Assembly (NCBI GenBank): GCA_045597345.1
Contig: JAZLJW010000072.1
Coordinates: forward strand, 1 to 18,236
Direction: 5' to 3'
DNA from: Treponema_I sp045597345
GTDB taxonomy: Bacteria > Spirochaetota > Spirochaetia > Treponematales > Treponemataceae
Length of the DNA: 18,236 nt
Shown here: positions 1-7,403 of the stretch, piece after piece
Layout: every line of letters starts with the position of its first letter
How positions within the stretch are numbered: position 1 is the stretch's first letter
Translations under genes and position numbers: made by a program
The notes under the pieces: generated by a model
Seen by the model: the letters and a program-made list of their open reading frames with translations, nothing else
Told to the model about the DNA's origin: nothing
Database searches by the model: none

Positions 1-25
1 TTCCTACATAGATTATACTTGTCAT
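1..25 (-). CDS. IS110-like transposase, 5' end only (partial)
   Basis: Eight codons of a minus-strand gene are visible before the window ends: ATG at 25-23, reading MTSIIYVG. A clear Shine-Dalgarno AGGAG (complement of 32-36) lies 6 nt upstream, so the start is well supported. The opening resembles IS110-family transposases, which often begin with a short lead into YVGxDVH, where the Asp is the first residue of the DEDD RuvC-like catalytic domain. The catalytic residues are outside the window. IS110-family enzymes excise and insert DNA through a circular intermediate guided by a bridge RNA. The identification rests on eight residues plus the adjoining long non-coding stretch, so it is tentative. 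Confidence 0.45.
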
Positions 26-266
26 GTTGTGCTCCTTTTTTGCATTTAGGTAATGCTTCTTAATTGAGTTTTGTTCTATCCCAATTGTGAAGCAAAATCC
101 TCGTTTTTGCAAAAATCAGGAGTCACAACATATTGTCTCCATTTTTGGAGAGTCGTTACCCCTGTCCCCGTTTAATCCACAATCCTAACCGTCAACTGCG
201 TACCACGGATTCTCAGTAAGATAAAGCATAGATTTCTGTCGTTTTACATATAAACAACAGCAGGAA
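26..266 (-). other. Non-coding region, possible IS110-like element end with guide (bridge) RNA
   Basis: I see no credible gene in these 241 bases. The stretch lies upstream of the putative IS110 transposase and downstream of the HD-GYP gene. Small inverted repeats are visible: TCTCCA (136-141) with TGGAGA (146-151) around a TTTT loop, GCAAAA (92-97) with TTTTGC (105-110), and AATTG (62-66) with CAATT (82-86). In IS110-group elements the segment upstream of the transposase encodes a structured bridge RNA, and a stretch of this length would have room for one. The element boundary cannot be placed because IS110 elements generally lack long terminal inverted repeats. The role is inferred. Confidence 0.3.
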
Positions 267-1505
267 TCAAGTTTTTCTCACTCCGCCATCTCCCATAACC
301 CTATTGATGTCAGCTACCATGGATGCATCAAGCTGGCCTTTTTCTACCATGTCATACAAGATGCCCATGGTTTTCTCGTGGGAAAAGCCTTCTTTGTACG
401 GGCGGTTTTCTGTCAGGGCCTGGTAAATATCGATGACTGCCAGCAGTTTTTCGTCAAAACTCAGCTGGGGTTCAGAAAGCCCAAAGGGATAGCCTGAACC
501 ATTCAGTTTTTCGTGATGACGGGACGCCAGCACCGCAATGTCCGTAAGGCCGGGAATTTGTTCCAGCACCTGGTAGGTTGCATAGGCATGAGTTTTCATC
601 TGCACGAATTCTTCCGTAGTCAATGTGTCCGGTTTTTCCAGAATGTCATTGGGAATGATCAGTTTTCCAATGTCATGAAAGGCTGCAGCAAAGTGGAAGC
701 GGCTCTGATGTTCAGGCTCATAGTGGTATTCTGTGGCCATGATATCCGCAATGGAGGCAACACCCAGAGAGTGATTTTTGGTAAATGATGATTTGTAGTC
801 CACAATGCGGGCAAAGGTTTTGGCAATATTACGTACTTCCTGATCAGAAAAATCTTCTACTTCAGAGGGGACTCTTGAGCGCAGCAGGTTCTCTACCCCT
901 TTTTCATTCATCTGCTGCAAATCTGCATAGTGAACACTGTTACGGAACAGGTCGATGACGAATTGCGGATATTCCAGGCCCGCAAGGCTTTCAAGATGGC
1001 TAACGATTGCAGCAAAAGCCGGTTCGGTTATGGCTGTAAGGTTTCCGATGGTATCAACGTAGTCAGCCAGGCGTACGATCTGACTTTTTACAAAGGTGGT
1101 CTGGCTGAGGGCGGCAGGCTTTTCCAGCAAGGTACTGTGATGATACAGAATGATGTTCTTGACGTCAGTACGGAATGGCAGAAGAGAACAGTTACGTTCG
1201 CCGGCAAGACAGTGGATTTTGGTATCGATTTTTGGCATGCCGGGTTCCTGTTGGGCAGCCCCGGCCGCAGCATAATCATTGTTGAATTCTTCGCGGATAT
1301 ATTCTGCAATGGCATTATCATGCAGAATGGCACAGCCCACAAATTCTACCAGTTCAGGGCCGGTAAAGCCAAAGGCATTTCCCATAAGACAGGAGAGATA
1401 GGCAACGCGCTTACCGTGTTCAGTTTTTACGCCGGTCAGTTCAATTTCAACTGCATCCAGTGCAAAAGACAATGCATACAACAATTCCGTAAAATCAAAA
1501 CGCAT
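267..1505 (-). CDS. Tandem HD-GYP phosphohydrolase (cyclic-di-GMP phosphodiesterase), soluble
   Basis: 412 aa from the ATG at 1505, with no membrane segment, so probably cytosolic. The C-terminal half is an intact HD-GYP domain: H245 of the helix before the core, HD at 277-278 in FHDIGKLIIP, and the signature HHEKLNGSGYP at 330-340. HD-GYP enzymes hydrolyse cyclic di-GMP. The N-terminal half looks like a degenerate copy of the same fold (HGKR near 30, LHD at 61-63, LYHH near 120, LAD near 147) without the GYP motif, and may be structural or sensory. An in-frame GTG at 1511 directly abuts the -10 box TATACT and could not be on the transcript, so I prefer the ATG at 1505, with which transcription should begin. 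There is no Shine-Dalgarno. The nitroreductase gene lies 81 bp upstream on the same strand. Confidence 0.88.
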   Translation of the reverse strand: MRFDFTELLYALSFALDAVEIELTGVKTEHGKRVAYLSCLMGNAFGFTGPELVEFVGCAILHDNAIAEYIREEFNNDYAAAGAAQQEPGMPKIDTKIHCLAGERNCSLLPFRTDVKNIILYHHSTLLEKPAALSQTTFVKSQIVRLADYVDTIGNLTAITEPAFAAIVSHLESLAGLEYPQFVIDLFRNSVHYADLQQMNEKGVENLLRSRVPSEVEDFSDQEVRNIAKTFARIVDYKSSFTKNHSLGVASIADIMATEYHYEPEHQSRFHFAAAFHDIGKLIIPNDILEKPDTLTTEEFVQMKTHAYATYQVLEQIPGLTDIAVLASRHHEKLNGSGYPFGLSEPQLSFDEKLLAVIDIYQALTENRPYKEGFSHEKTMGILYDMVEKGQLDASMVADINRVMGDGGVRKT

Positions 1506-1511
1506 GCGCAC

Positions 1512-1520
1512 AGTATAGCA
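1512..1520 (-). promoter_or_regulatory. Extended -10 promoter of the HD-GYP gene
   Basis: On the minus strand TGCTATACT is a near-consensus extended -10 (TGn-TATAAT type). Its last T is at 1512, and six bases (GTGCGC) separate it from the ATG at 1505. A start point 7 nt after the box falls on the A of that ATG, which predicts a leaderless mRNA. No good -35 is visible, as expected for an extended -10 promoter. Confidence 0.55.
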
Positions 1521-1549
1521 TACCGATTGAAGCAGAAAGAAACGCCTGG

Positions 1550-1564
1550 CTTTACTCCGTAAAG
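1550..1564. other. Short hairpin between nitroreductase and HD-GYP genes
   Basis: CTTTAC (1550-1555) and GTAAAG (1559-1564) are perfect 6-bp arms with a 3-nt loop, lying 3' of the nitroreductase stop. There is no adjacent T-tract on the minus strand, so it is only a weak candidate for a terminator or 3'-end stabiliser. Confidence 0.3.
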
Positions 1565-1586
1565 ATATCTTATTTCCCGTTATAAA

Positions 1587-2102
1587 TTACAGATACTGAA
1601 CGGTTTCTGAAAGCGGCTTCCGGCTGTTGTGGTTAGCCAGAGGACCTGCACCTTCAGCAGCATATCCTACGTCAAGGAACATGAGCACTTCTTCATCAGC
1701 AGGGAGCCCCAGTTTTTCAGCAGCAACATCCGGATCAAGGAAGTTGAGCCAGCAGCTGTCAAGGCCTTCGTTAAAGGCAGCAAGCATCATGTGGGTAGCT
1801 ACAATGGTGGCATCTTCTACGCCGGAATCGCGCTTGTTGCCGGGATAGGTAAACACATTGTTTTTGTTGAATGCTACACAGATAACAACTGGTGCACCAT
1901 AGCGGCAGGGAGTAACTTCATCAACTTTAGCCAGCATTTCTGGTGACTGGATAACGTAGACTTTCTGTTCCTGCAGATTTTTGGCCGTTGGTGCTACCCG
2001 GCCCGCTTCCAGTACGGCATTCAGTTTTTCTGCCGATACTGCTTTGCTGCCATCATACTTTTTGCATGAATAGCGGTTCTTTACAACTTCGATAAATTCC
2101 AT
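1587..2102 (-). CDS. Nitroreductase-family flavoprotein
   Basis: 171 aa, the short form of the family. The N-terminus EVVKNRYSCKKYDG carries the R-x-S FMN-phosphate signature (R10, S12), followed by the helix with APTAKNLQ (about 37-44). The central helix EDATIVATHMMLAAFNEGLDSCW (about 96-118, abbreviated here as seen) is typical of the dimer core, and the C-terminal basic R-K pair in NSRKPLSE is also family-like. Members are cytosolic FMN enzymes that reduce nitroaromatics, quinones or other electron acceptors with NAD(P)H. The physiological substrate cannot be read from sequence. The start is fixed by the Shine-Dalgarno AGGAGA 5 nt upstream of the ATG at 2102. The gene is transcribed divergently from the symporter at 2231. 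Confidence 0.88.
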   Translation of the reverse strand: MEFIEVVKNRYSCKKYDGSKAVSAEKLNAVLEAGRVAPTAKNLQEQKVYVIQSPEMLAKVDEVTPCRYGAPVVICVAFNKNNVFTYPGNKRDSGVEDATIVATHMMLAAFNEGLDSCWLNFLDPDVAAEKLGLPADEEVLMFLDVGYAAEGAGPLANHNSRKPLSETVQYL

Positions 2103-2107
2103 ATCGT

Positions 2108-2132
2108 TCTCCTAATACAGCAGAGTATACCA
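2108..2132 (-). promoter_or_regulatory. Promoter and ribosome site of the nitroreductase gene
   Basis: TGGTATACT (2124-2132, minus strand) is an extended -10 promoter element. AGGAGA (2108-2113) is a good Shine-Dalgarno 5 nt from the ATG. The predicted leader is about 15 nt. This conventional arrangement contrasts with the SD-less HD-GYP gene next door. Confidence 0.55.
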
Positions 2133-2169
2133 TAATTATCCGGTTGAAGTCGGTCCACTATAAAAAATA

Positions 2170-2198
2170 TTGTGCACCACTAAAACTTGAAGTACAAT
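2170..2198 (+). promoter_or_regulatory. Sigma-70-type promoter of the symporter gene
   Basis: TTGTGC (2170-2175) and TACAAT (2193-2198) are separated by exactly 17 bp. A start near 2205 gives a leader of about 26 nt that contains GGAG (2219-2222) ahead of the ATG at 2231. The hexamers were matched by eye. Confidence 0.5.
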
Positions 2199-2230
2199 TT
2201 TCAGTATCATTATTAATTGGAGACTGTATT

Positions 2231-3439
2231 ATGAAAATGAAACAGGTTCTGCTCTGGGTTGGCGCACTGATTCTTGGTGGCATCCTTGGAGCCTTGCATG
2301 TTGGCGCTATCGACGCTGTCTGCAACTTTGTTGCCACCGTCTTTACCCGCTTATTCAAGTTTACTGCTGTTCCAGCCATCGCAGTTTCAGTGCTTTCAAC
2401 ACTGGCTATGATTGGTGGAAACAAAGAAACCGGTAAAATCTTCCGTCACACCATTGTGTACACATTGAGCACCACACTGGCCGCATCTGTTGTTGCCTGT
2501 ATTCTGTTCTTTGCCATCAGCCCTGAAGGAATCCGCAATGCAGGAGCTGCCGCCGCAGCCAGCGTTTCTTCCATGGGAACCACCAGTTATCTGGATTACT
2601 TCATCACCGTAATTCCAAATAACCTGATTGCTCCATTTGTTGAAGGCAACGTTCTTTCTGTCCTCATCGTAACCTTCGTTTTCGGTTTTGCCATTTCAAA
2701 GATGGAAGAATCAGAAAAGAAAACAACTATCCTTAACTGCATCAATGGCTTTCAGGAAATTATCTTCATGGTCATCGGATGGCTTATTACCATTCTGCCG
2801 GTAGGAATCATTGCATTCTCTGCACAGCTGGTAAGCGAAATGTCTGCAGGCTTTGCAGCCGGTTCCATCGGTAAGTACGTAGCTGTTGTTCTTTCCGGCA
2901 ACCTGCTCCAGTTCTTTGTTGTACTGCCAATCTTCCTGCTGGCCCGCGGACTTAATCCACTTACCCACCTGAAAAACATGATGCCAGCTGTTCTGACTGC
3001 TCTGTTTACCAAGTCTTCTGCAGCAACACTGCCTGTTACCATGGACTGCGTAGAAAACCGTGTAGGATGCCACAAGAAGTTCAGTCGCTTTATTCTTCCT
3101 ATGTGTACTACTATCAATATGAATGGTTGTGCCGCATTCGTTCTGGTAACTTCGCTCTTTGTTATGAAATGTAATGGCGTAGAAATCAGCCTCCTTACCG
3201 CAGCATCATGGATTCTGGTTTCAGTAATCAGTGCTATCGGTAACGCCGGTGTTCCTATGGGATGTTTCTTCCTGACACTGTCGCTTATGGCTGGAAGAGG
3301 CATGGATATTGCTGTAATGGGTGTTATTCTGCCTATTTATGCTGTTATTGATATGATTGAAACTGCAGTTAACATCTACAGTGACTCTTGTATCTGTGCT
3401 ATTACCAATAAAGATCTGAAAGATCTGGCACAGGACTGA
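2231..3439 (+). CDS. Dicarboxylate/amino acid:cation symporter (DAACS family, SstT/GltP-like)
   Basis: 402 aa from the ATG at 2231, chosen because GGAG lies 8 nt upstream and a long hydrophobic segment (VLLWVGALILGGILGALH) follows directly. An in-frame upstream extension to 2144 has no ribosome site and would overlap the promoter. The protein is polytopic, with the two re-entrant-loop regions of the glutamate-transporter fold. One carries the serine-rich KSSAATLP tip. The TM7 motif reads TTINMNGCAAF in place of the classical NMDGT. TM8 reads DMIETAVNIYSDS in the position of the substrate-binding Asp/Asn-rich helix. Such proteins co-transport serine/threonine, glutamate/aspartate or C4-dicarboxylates with Na+ or H+. 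Binding residues are intermediate between SstT and GltP types, so I do not name the substrate. Confidence 0.88.
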   Translation: MKMKQVLLWVGALILGGILGALHVGAIDAVCNFVATVFTRLFKFTAVPAIAVSVLSTLAMIGGNKETGKIFRHTIVYTLSTTLAASVVACILFFAISPEGIRNAGAAAAASVSSMGTTSYLDYFITVIPNNLIAPFVEGNVLSVLIVTFVFGFAISKMEESEKKTTILNCINGFQEIIFMVIGWLITILPVGIIAFSAQLVSEMSAGFAAGSIGKYVAVVLSGNLLQFFVVLPIFLLARGLNPLTHLKNMMPAVLTALFTKSSAATLPVTMDCVENRVGCHKKFSRFILPMCTTINMNGCAAFVLVTSLFVMKCNGVEISLLTAASWILVSVISAIGNAGVPMGCFFLTLSLMAGRGMDIAVMGVILPIYAVIDMIETAVNIYSDSCICAITNKDLKDLAQD

Positions 3440-3443
3440 TTGA

Positions 3444-3514
3444 CGGTCCCTTCGACAGGTTCAGGAATTCTATTTCTCAGCGCTCTGGGATTCTGCCTGT
3501 CGAAGCCTCCACCG
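3444..3514. repeat. Imperfect palindromic intergenic element (TTCGACAGG hairpin)
   Basis: The whole gap between two convergent genes is an imperfect hairpin. Perfect arms CTTCGACAGG (3450-3459) and CCTGTCGAAG (3496-3505) are framed by CGGT (3444-3447) and ACCG (3511-3514). They are extended inward by CAGGAAT (3462-3468) against ATTCTG (3490-3495) with a one-base bulge. The apex contains the palindrome AGCGCT (3479-3484). The element ends right at the stop codon of the minus-strand HD-GYP gene. It resembles dispersed intergenic repeats of the TTCGACAGG-CTCAGG kind and may act as a two-way terminator. There is no strong T-tract. No second copy lies in this window. Confidence 0.55.
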
Positions 3515-5032
3515 TTACCCTTTATATCCGTCGTACAGCAATTCAAGATCCTGCCTGCAGTCAATGAAAATTCTTCCCAACTCAGGATCAAAATGCGTTC
3601 CTAACGATTCTTCAATAATGCTGAATGCTTTGTCGTATGAAAAGCTGTCTTTATAACACCGTTTACTAACCAATGCATCAAAAACATCAGCCAGTGCCAT
3701 AATCCGAGCTTCCAGGGGGATACGTTCTTCAGAAAGATTACAGGGATACCCGCTGCCATTCCACTTTTCGTGGTGATAATGGGCCACATTTATGGCAATC
3801 TGCTTGAATTCTGCATCATCAACCTGAGAAAGAACCTGTTCAACAATTCTGGCCCCTTCTGCCGAATGGGCCTTCATTTTTTCGTATTCTTCGCCAGTAA
3901 ATCTGCCGTTTTTGCGCAACACGGCATCATCTACGGCAATTTTTCCCAAATCATGCATAGGAGCAGCCTTAATAAGGGCCGAACAGAATTCCGGAGTAAG
4001 CGTACTGTATCGTTCCGTGGACACCAGTTTCCGGATGAAAACCTTAACACAGTCACTGGTTCTGTTAATATGACCACCAGTACTGTTATCCCTGCTTTCA
4101 ACCATCATAGCCATACCACGGATAATCGAATCCTGAATGGCATATATCTTCCGGGTTTTCTCATCCAGAGCCACGATCATTTCGTTGAATGTATCAGCCA
4201 GCTGTCCGAATGAATCATTGCTGACAACATCAACATGATACTGATAATCGCCGGCTTTTACTTTTTCTGCACCCTGCTTCAGTTTTTTCAGAGGCGAATC
4301 AAAGTAATTGGTCAATGTCAGGGTACAGACAATGCCAAATACGATGATAAACAGTAAAACCACAAAAATAATGGAATCAGGCTGGATATGAGCATTATGG
4401 GCTGTTATGGTCAGCATGGATCCCAGATAGAACATGGGAAATATGCCGACAGAAAAATAAAACACAAAGACAAGAAAACGAACAGAAGGTTTCAGACGGA
4501 TTGCATACCGGTCAAGGTGTCCTTGGGGGAAAAAATGTGGAAGTACATACCGCCGGTGGATAAAATCCAGAATTAAAAAACTGCAGGTAAAAATAAAAAT
4601 TGCTTCCTGCAGGATATTTGCCAGGGAAGAAAAAATAATCTGGTACACTTCTCCGTTAATTCCCATGCCTGAGCACAGCAGACAGATAAGCTCCAGAATA
4701 AAGGACAGAATCCAGCCAAGTGTACCAATGGCAGAATAAGCAAATGGCAGATTGATGAAGTGTGAAATAAAAACAGGTCTGGTAGAAAGCGAATAGTAAA
4801 TACACAGGACAATAGGACTGACAAAGGAGATGATGCTGAATCCGGTAATTATTCTTTCATGCCTGTGCATAAAATCCATCCACTCGGCATAAGCGGATGT
4901 CTCAAAGGCAGGCATACCTCCAGACTGCGGTATCAGAAACCCCAGATAATTAACAAACGTAATAATCAACCCGTACAGCAGGCAGAGCCGGATCATTTTT
5001 CTGGTTGTATCTGGAGAATCTGAAGGAATCAT
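3515..5032 (-). CDS. Membrane HAMP/HD-GYP cyclic-di-GMP phosphodiesterase
   Basis: 505 aa. About six hydrophobic segments occupy residues 15-240 (near 17-34, 60-82, 95-120, 130-157, 184-210 and 220-242), forming a multi-span membrane sensor of unknown ligand. A HAMP-like linker follows (about 244-300; SPLKKLKQGAEKVKAGDY and a FGQLADTFNEM helix). The C-terminal HD-GYP domain is intact: H321, HD at 360-361 in MHDLGKIAVDDAVL, and the signature HHEKWNGSGYP at 420-430, so catalysis of cyclic di-GMP hydrolysis is expected. It is the second gene of an operon, starting 5 nt after the stop of the YczE-like gene. The only ribosome-site candidate is GGAAAA overlapping that stop, so translational coupling is likely. 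The pairing with a YczE-like protein suggests a shared membrane-associated input, but that is inference. Confidence 0.88.
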   Translation of the reverse strand: MIPSDSPDTTRKMIRLCLLYGLIITFVNYLGFLIPQSGGMPAFETSAYAEWMDFMHRHERIITGFSIISFVSPIVLCIYYSLSTRPVFISHFINLPFAYSAIGTLGWILSFILELICLLCSGMGINGEVYQIIFSSLANILQEAIFIFTCSFLILDFIHRRYVLPHFFPQGHLDRYAIRLKPSVRFLVFVFYFSVGIFPMFYLGSMLTITAHNAHIQPDSIIFVVLLFIIVFGIVCTLTLTNYFDSPLKKLKQGAEKVKAGDYQYHVDVVSNDSFGQLADTFNEMIVALDEKTRKIYAIQDSIIRGMAMMVESRDNSTGGHINRTSDCVKVFIRKLVSTERYSTLTPEFCSALIKAAPMHDLGKIAVDDAVLRKNGRFTGEEYEKMKAHSAEGARIVEQVLSQVDDAEFKQIAINVAHYHHEKWNGSGYPCNLSEERIPLEARIMALADVFDALVSKRCYKDSFSYDKAFSIIEESLGTHFDPELGRIFIDCRQDLELLYDGYKG

Positions 5033-5037
5033 GTCTG

Positions 5038-5691
5038 TTATTTTCCAAGCAACGGACGGGCTACCAGACGGTTGAAAAGCTCAATGAGAGGGCCCATAAA
5101 GAAGGCTGTAATAATGGTACCGATTCCGGCGATGGTTGGAATCTGGCCGATGGTTCCGCCAGCCAGCAGGAACAGGACACAGCCAGCAATAACGCATACC
5201 AGGTCAGTACAGATACGGATGTACTGGAATTTACCCAGCTTCCATTTATTAGCAAAAACGATGGCAACAGCGTCATAGGTTGAAACACCAAGGTCTGCAG
5301 TCATATAGAGGGCTGACCCAAAGCAGATGATGACGATACCAACGATGAGGCAGAGGGCGCGAACAACGTAGTTGGGATCAACGATGACAGTCTGCAGGAA
5401 TTCGTAGGTAAACTGCGTGATATAGCCCAGCAGGAACAGGTTGATAAAGGTTGCAATACCGATTCTGGTACGGTCAAAAACGAGGCTGAACAGAAGAAGA
5501 ACAACATTGACAATAACATACAGGGTACCAAATGAAATGGGGATCAGTTCATCAAGACCAGCCATTAATGACTGAAATGGGTCTACTCCAAGAGCAGCAA
5601 TCTTGAAAATCCCGACAGAAATTGCGCAGATGATAACGCCGAAAAGCGACATACAGATGCGCTTGGTAAGAAGTTTTGTTTTTTCGTTCAT
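5038..5691 (-). CDS. YczE/YyaS/YitT-type integral membrane protein (DUF6198-like)
   Basis: 217 aa, with five or more membrane segments. Diagnostic features are the first-helix pattern FGVIICAISVGIFKIAALGVDPFQSL, with the Gly-Val-Asp-Pro turn near residues 36-39. The second-half repeat contains GSALYMTADLGVSTYDA (near 125-141), and the C-terminal loop has GTIGQIPTIAGIGT. This two-fold GVDPF / GVSTYDA internal repeat is the hallmark of the YczE/YyaS family. The function of the family is not established; a transport role is often assumed. It is the first gene of a two-gene operon with the membrane HD-GYP protein. The start at 5691 has no Shine-Dalgarno. A perfect TATAAT ends 7 nt upstream, predicting an essentially leaderless transcript. 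Confidence 0.82.
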   Translation of the reverse strand: MNEKTKLLTKRICMSLFGVIICAISVGIFKIAALGVDPFQSLMAGLDELIPISFGTLYVIVNVVLLLFSLVFDRTRIGIATFINLFLLGYITQFTYEFLQTVIVDPNYVVRALCLIVGIVIICFGSALYMTADLGVSTYDAVAIVFANKWKLGKFQYIRICTDLVCVIAGCVLFLLAGGTIGQIPTIAGIGTIITAFFMGPLIELFNRLVARPLLGK

Positions 5692-5698
5692 ATCTACG

Positions 5699-5704
5699 AT
5701 TATA
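5699..5704 (-). promoter_or_regulatory. -10 box of the YczE-like/HD-GYP operon
   Basis: A perfect TATAAT on the minus strand ends at 5699, seven bases before the ATG at 5691. Transcription would start within a base or so of the start codon. The upstream GGAG seen on this strand lies before the -10 and cannot be a ribosome site. Confidence 0.55.
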
Positions 5705-5740
5705 AAACAAATACAGTCGATGCTCCATAGAAATCTGTCG

Positions 5741-5776
5741 GTATGGTTCTTTTATTGGCCAACAAAGTATGGTTCT
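5741..5776. repeat. Direct repeat pair flanking a palindrome in a divergent promoter region
   Basis: GTATGGTTCT occurs twice, at 5741-5750 and 5767-5776, 26 bp apart start to start. The palindrome TTGGCCAA (5755-5762) lies between the copies. The block sits between the divergent starts of the YczE-like operon (5691) and the AAA gene (5808). It could be a regulator-binding site or a small duplication; the sequence does not decide. Confidence 0.5.
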
Positions 5777-5801
5777 CATTTTGTCTATAATGAAATATAC
5801 T
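5773..5801 (+). promoter_or_regulatory. Promoter of the AAA-ATPase-like gene
   Basis: TTCTCA (5773-5778) and TATACT (5796-5801) are 17 bp apart. The -10 ends six bases before the ATG at 5808, predicting a leaderless mRNA. A perfect TATAAT at 5786-5791 is an alternative -10, giving a leader of about 10 nt. Neither leaves room for a Shine-Dalgarno, and none is seen. Confidence 0.45.
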
Positions 5802-5807
5802 GAAACC

Positions 5808-7382
5808 ATGGGTCTTTATCTAAACCGGGGAAATGAAAGTTTCAGATCTATTATTGACGATGAATACATAGATAAATCAGCAATCATTTCTGAATTTAAT
5901 AAACGAATCAACAAACGGACCAAACTGGTATGTTTAAGTCGTCCCCGCAGATTCGGGAAATCCATGCTGGCAAAACTCCTTAATGCGTATTACGATGCCA
6001 GTTGTGATTCCCAGTCATTATTTACTAATCTTGTCATATCTCACGACCCGTCATTTGAAACATTTCTGAATTCCTATCCAGTCATTTACCTTGATATCAG
6101 TTGGTTTATTTCAAACTGTGGTTCTATTTTAAATGTTTTATCATACCTGCAGGAAGAAGTAATGGCAGAATTGAAGGAATTCTATCCTAAAGCAGAAGGA
6201 GGAACACTTCCCCGCTTTCTCGCAAGTGCGGCAACCATCTATAACCAGAAGTTTATTATCATTATTGATGAATGGGATGCCATCATACGTGAGGCAAAAA
6301 GCAATACGAAATTACAAGAAGAGTACGTTGTTTTTTTGCGTGGATTATTCAAAAGTTCTCTTACTGACGATATGTTTGCTTTAGCATTCATGACCGGAAT
6401 TCTCCCCATAAAAAAGTATGGGACACAGTCTGCATTAACTGATTTTCAGGAGTATACCATGCTGGACCCGGGAGTTTTCGCTCCCTACACCGGTTTTACA
6501 GAATCTGAAGTTATAGACCTCTGCAAAAAGCACTGTCTTGATTTCCATATGGCAAAACGTTGGTACGATGGATATTCGTTTGATAACAAAACATCAATTT
6601 ACAATCCTAACTCCATCATGAATTGTATTACCAACAAAAAATATACGAATTACTGGAGCAAAACCGAATCCTATGAGTCGTTAAAAGTGTATATCGATAT
6701 GGATTTTGATGGAATCAAGCAGGATTTGATTCAGATGATTGGTGGAAACTCATGTAAAATAAATACCATATCATTTCAGAACGACATGGTTTCCATTAAC
6801 TCAAAGGATGACGTATTCACCCTTTTAGTCCATCTTGGATATCTTGCATACAATTCTGAACTCAGCACCGTCTCTATCCCCAATAACGAAATCCGGGAAG
6901 AATTTGAAGCATCACTGAAAAACAGCTCTCATACAGATTTAGCCCAAATGATTAAAGATTCAGAAAATCTGCTTGAAAATACCCTGCAATGCAATGAATC
7001 TGAAGTGGCAGCAGCAATAGAAAGAGCACATGATGCAGGAACAGCTCCATTATTTTACAACAATGAACAGGCACTGCGAAGTGTTATTAAGTTTGCCTAT
7101 ATTTCAGCTGTTGATTCATATGTACAGATTCAGGAACTTCCCTCCGGGAAAGGATTTGCAGATGTTGTCTTTATACCAAAGAGAACATCAGATTTTCCAG
7201 TACTCATTATTGAACTGAAATGGAATAAACCTGCAGACTCTGCCATAGGACAGATAAAGCAGAAAAATTACCCGGCCATACTCCAGAATCTTTCCACTCC
7301 GATTATTCTGGTAGGTATCACCTACGACGACAAAACCCATAAGCACGACTGCCGGATTGAACGGCTGGAAATTGCGAAGTAA
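5808..7382 (+). CDS. AAA-ATPase-like protein with C-terminal PD-(D/E)XK nuclease domain
   Basis: 524 aa from the ATG at 5808; the opening GLYLNRGNESFRSIIDDEYIDKS is the family's usual N-terminus, so the 13-residue upstream extension is rejected. The Walker A-like P-loop is SRPRRFGKS (44-52), Walker B is IIIIDEWD (150-157), a sensor-like strand reads FMTGILPI (194-201), and the family motif RWYDGYSF lies at 251-258. The C-terminal PD-(D/E)XK domain (DUF1703 type, about 412-510) has FADVVF (Asp452), IELKWN (Glu469, Lys471) and QIKQKNY (482-488); all expected catalytic positions look present. These genes form large families in Treponema and Bacteroidetes and have no firm function, though mobile or genome-conflict roles have been suggested. 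The gene is visibly more A+T-rich than its flanks and starts a short plus-strand accessory stretch. Confidence 0.87.
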   Translation: MGLYLNRGNESFRSIIDDEYIDKSAIISEFNKRINKRTKLVCLSRPRRFGKSMLAKLLNAYYDASCDSQSLFTNLVISHDPSFETFLNSYPVIYLDISWFISNCGSILNVLSYLQEEVMAELKEFYPKAEGGTLPRFLASAATIYNQKFIIIIDEWDAIIREAKSNTKLQEEYVVFLRGLFKSSLTDDMFALAFMTGILPIKKYGTQSALTDFQEYTMLDPGVFAPYTGFTESEVIDLCKKHCLDFHMAKRWYDGYSFDNKTSIYNPNSIMNCITNKKYTNYWSKTESYESLKVYIDMDFDGIKQDLIQMIGGNSCKINTISFQNDMVSINSKDDVFTLLVHLGYLAYNSELSTVSIPNNEIREEFEASLKNSSHTDLAQMIKDSENLLENTLQCNESEVAAAIERAHDAGTAPLFYNNEQALRSVIKFAYISAVDSYVQIQELPSGKGFADVVFIPKRTSDFPVLIIELKWNKPADSAIGQIKQKNYPAILQNLSTPIILVGITYDDKTHKHDCRIERLEIAK

Positions 7383-7403
7383 AAAATACACTAAGTGCTC
7401 CGA

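Noticed and set aside
930..1562. Long plus-strand open frame (about 210 codons) opposite the HD-GYP gene
   Set aside because: It is antisense to a gene with intact catalytic motifs, and its translation shows no domain, membrane pattern or ribosome site.
2752..3303. Long minus-strand open frame opposite the symporter
   Set aside because: It is a shadow of the coding strand. Several such frames occur opposite the symporter, mgtE (11711-12127) and the GTPase (12463-12978, 13565-14074), all without recognisable protein features.
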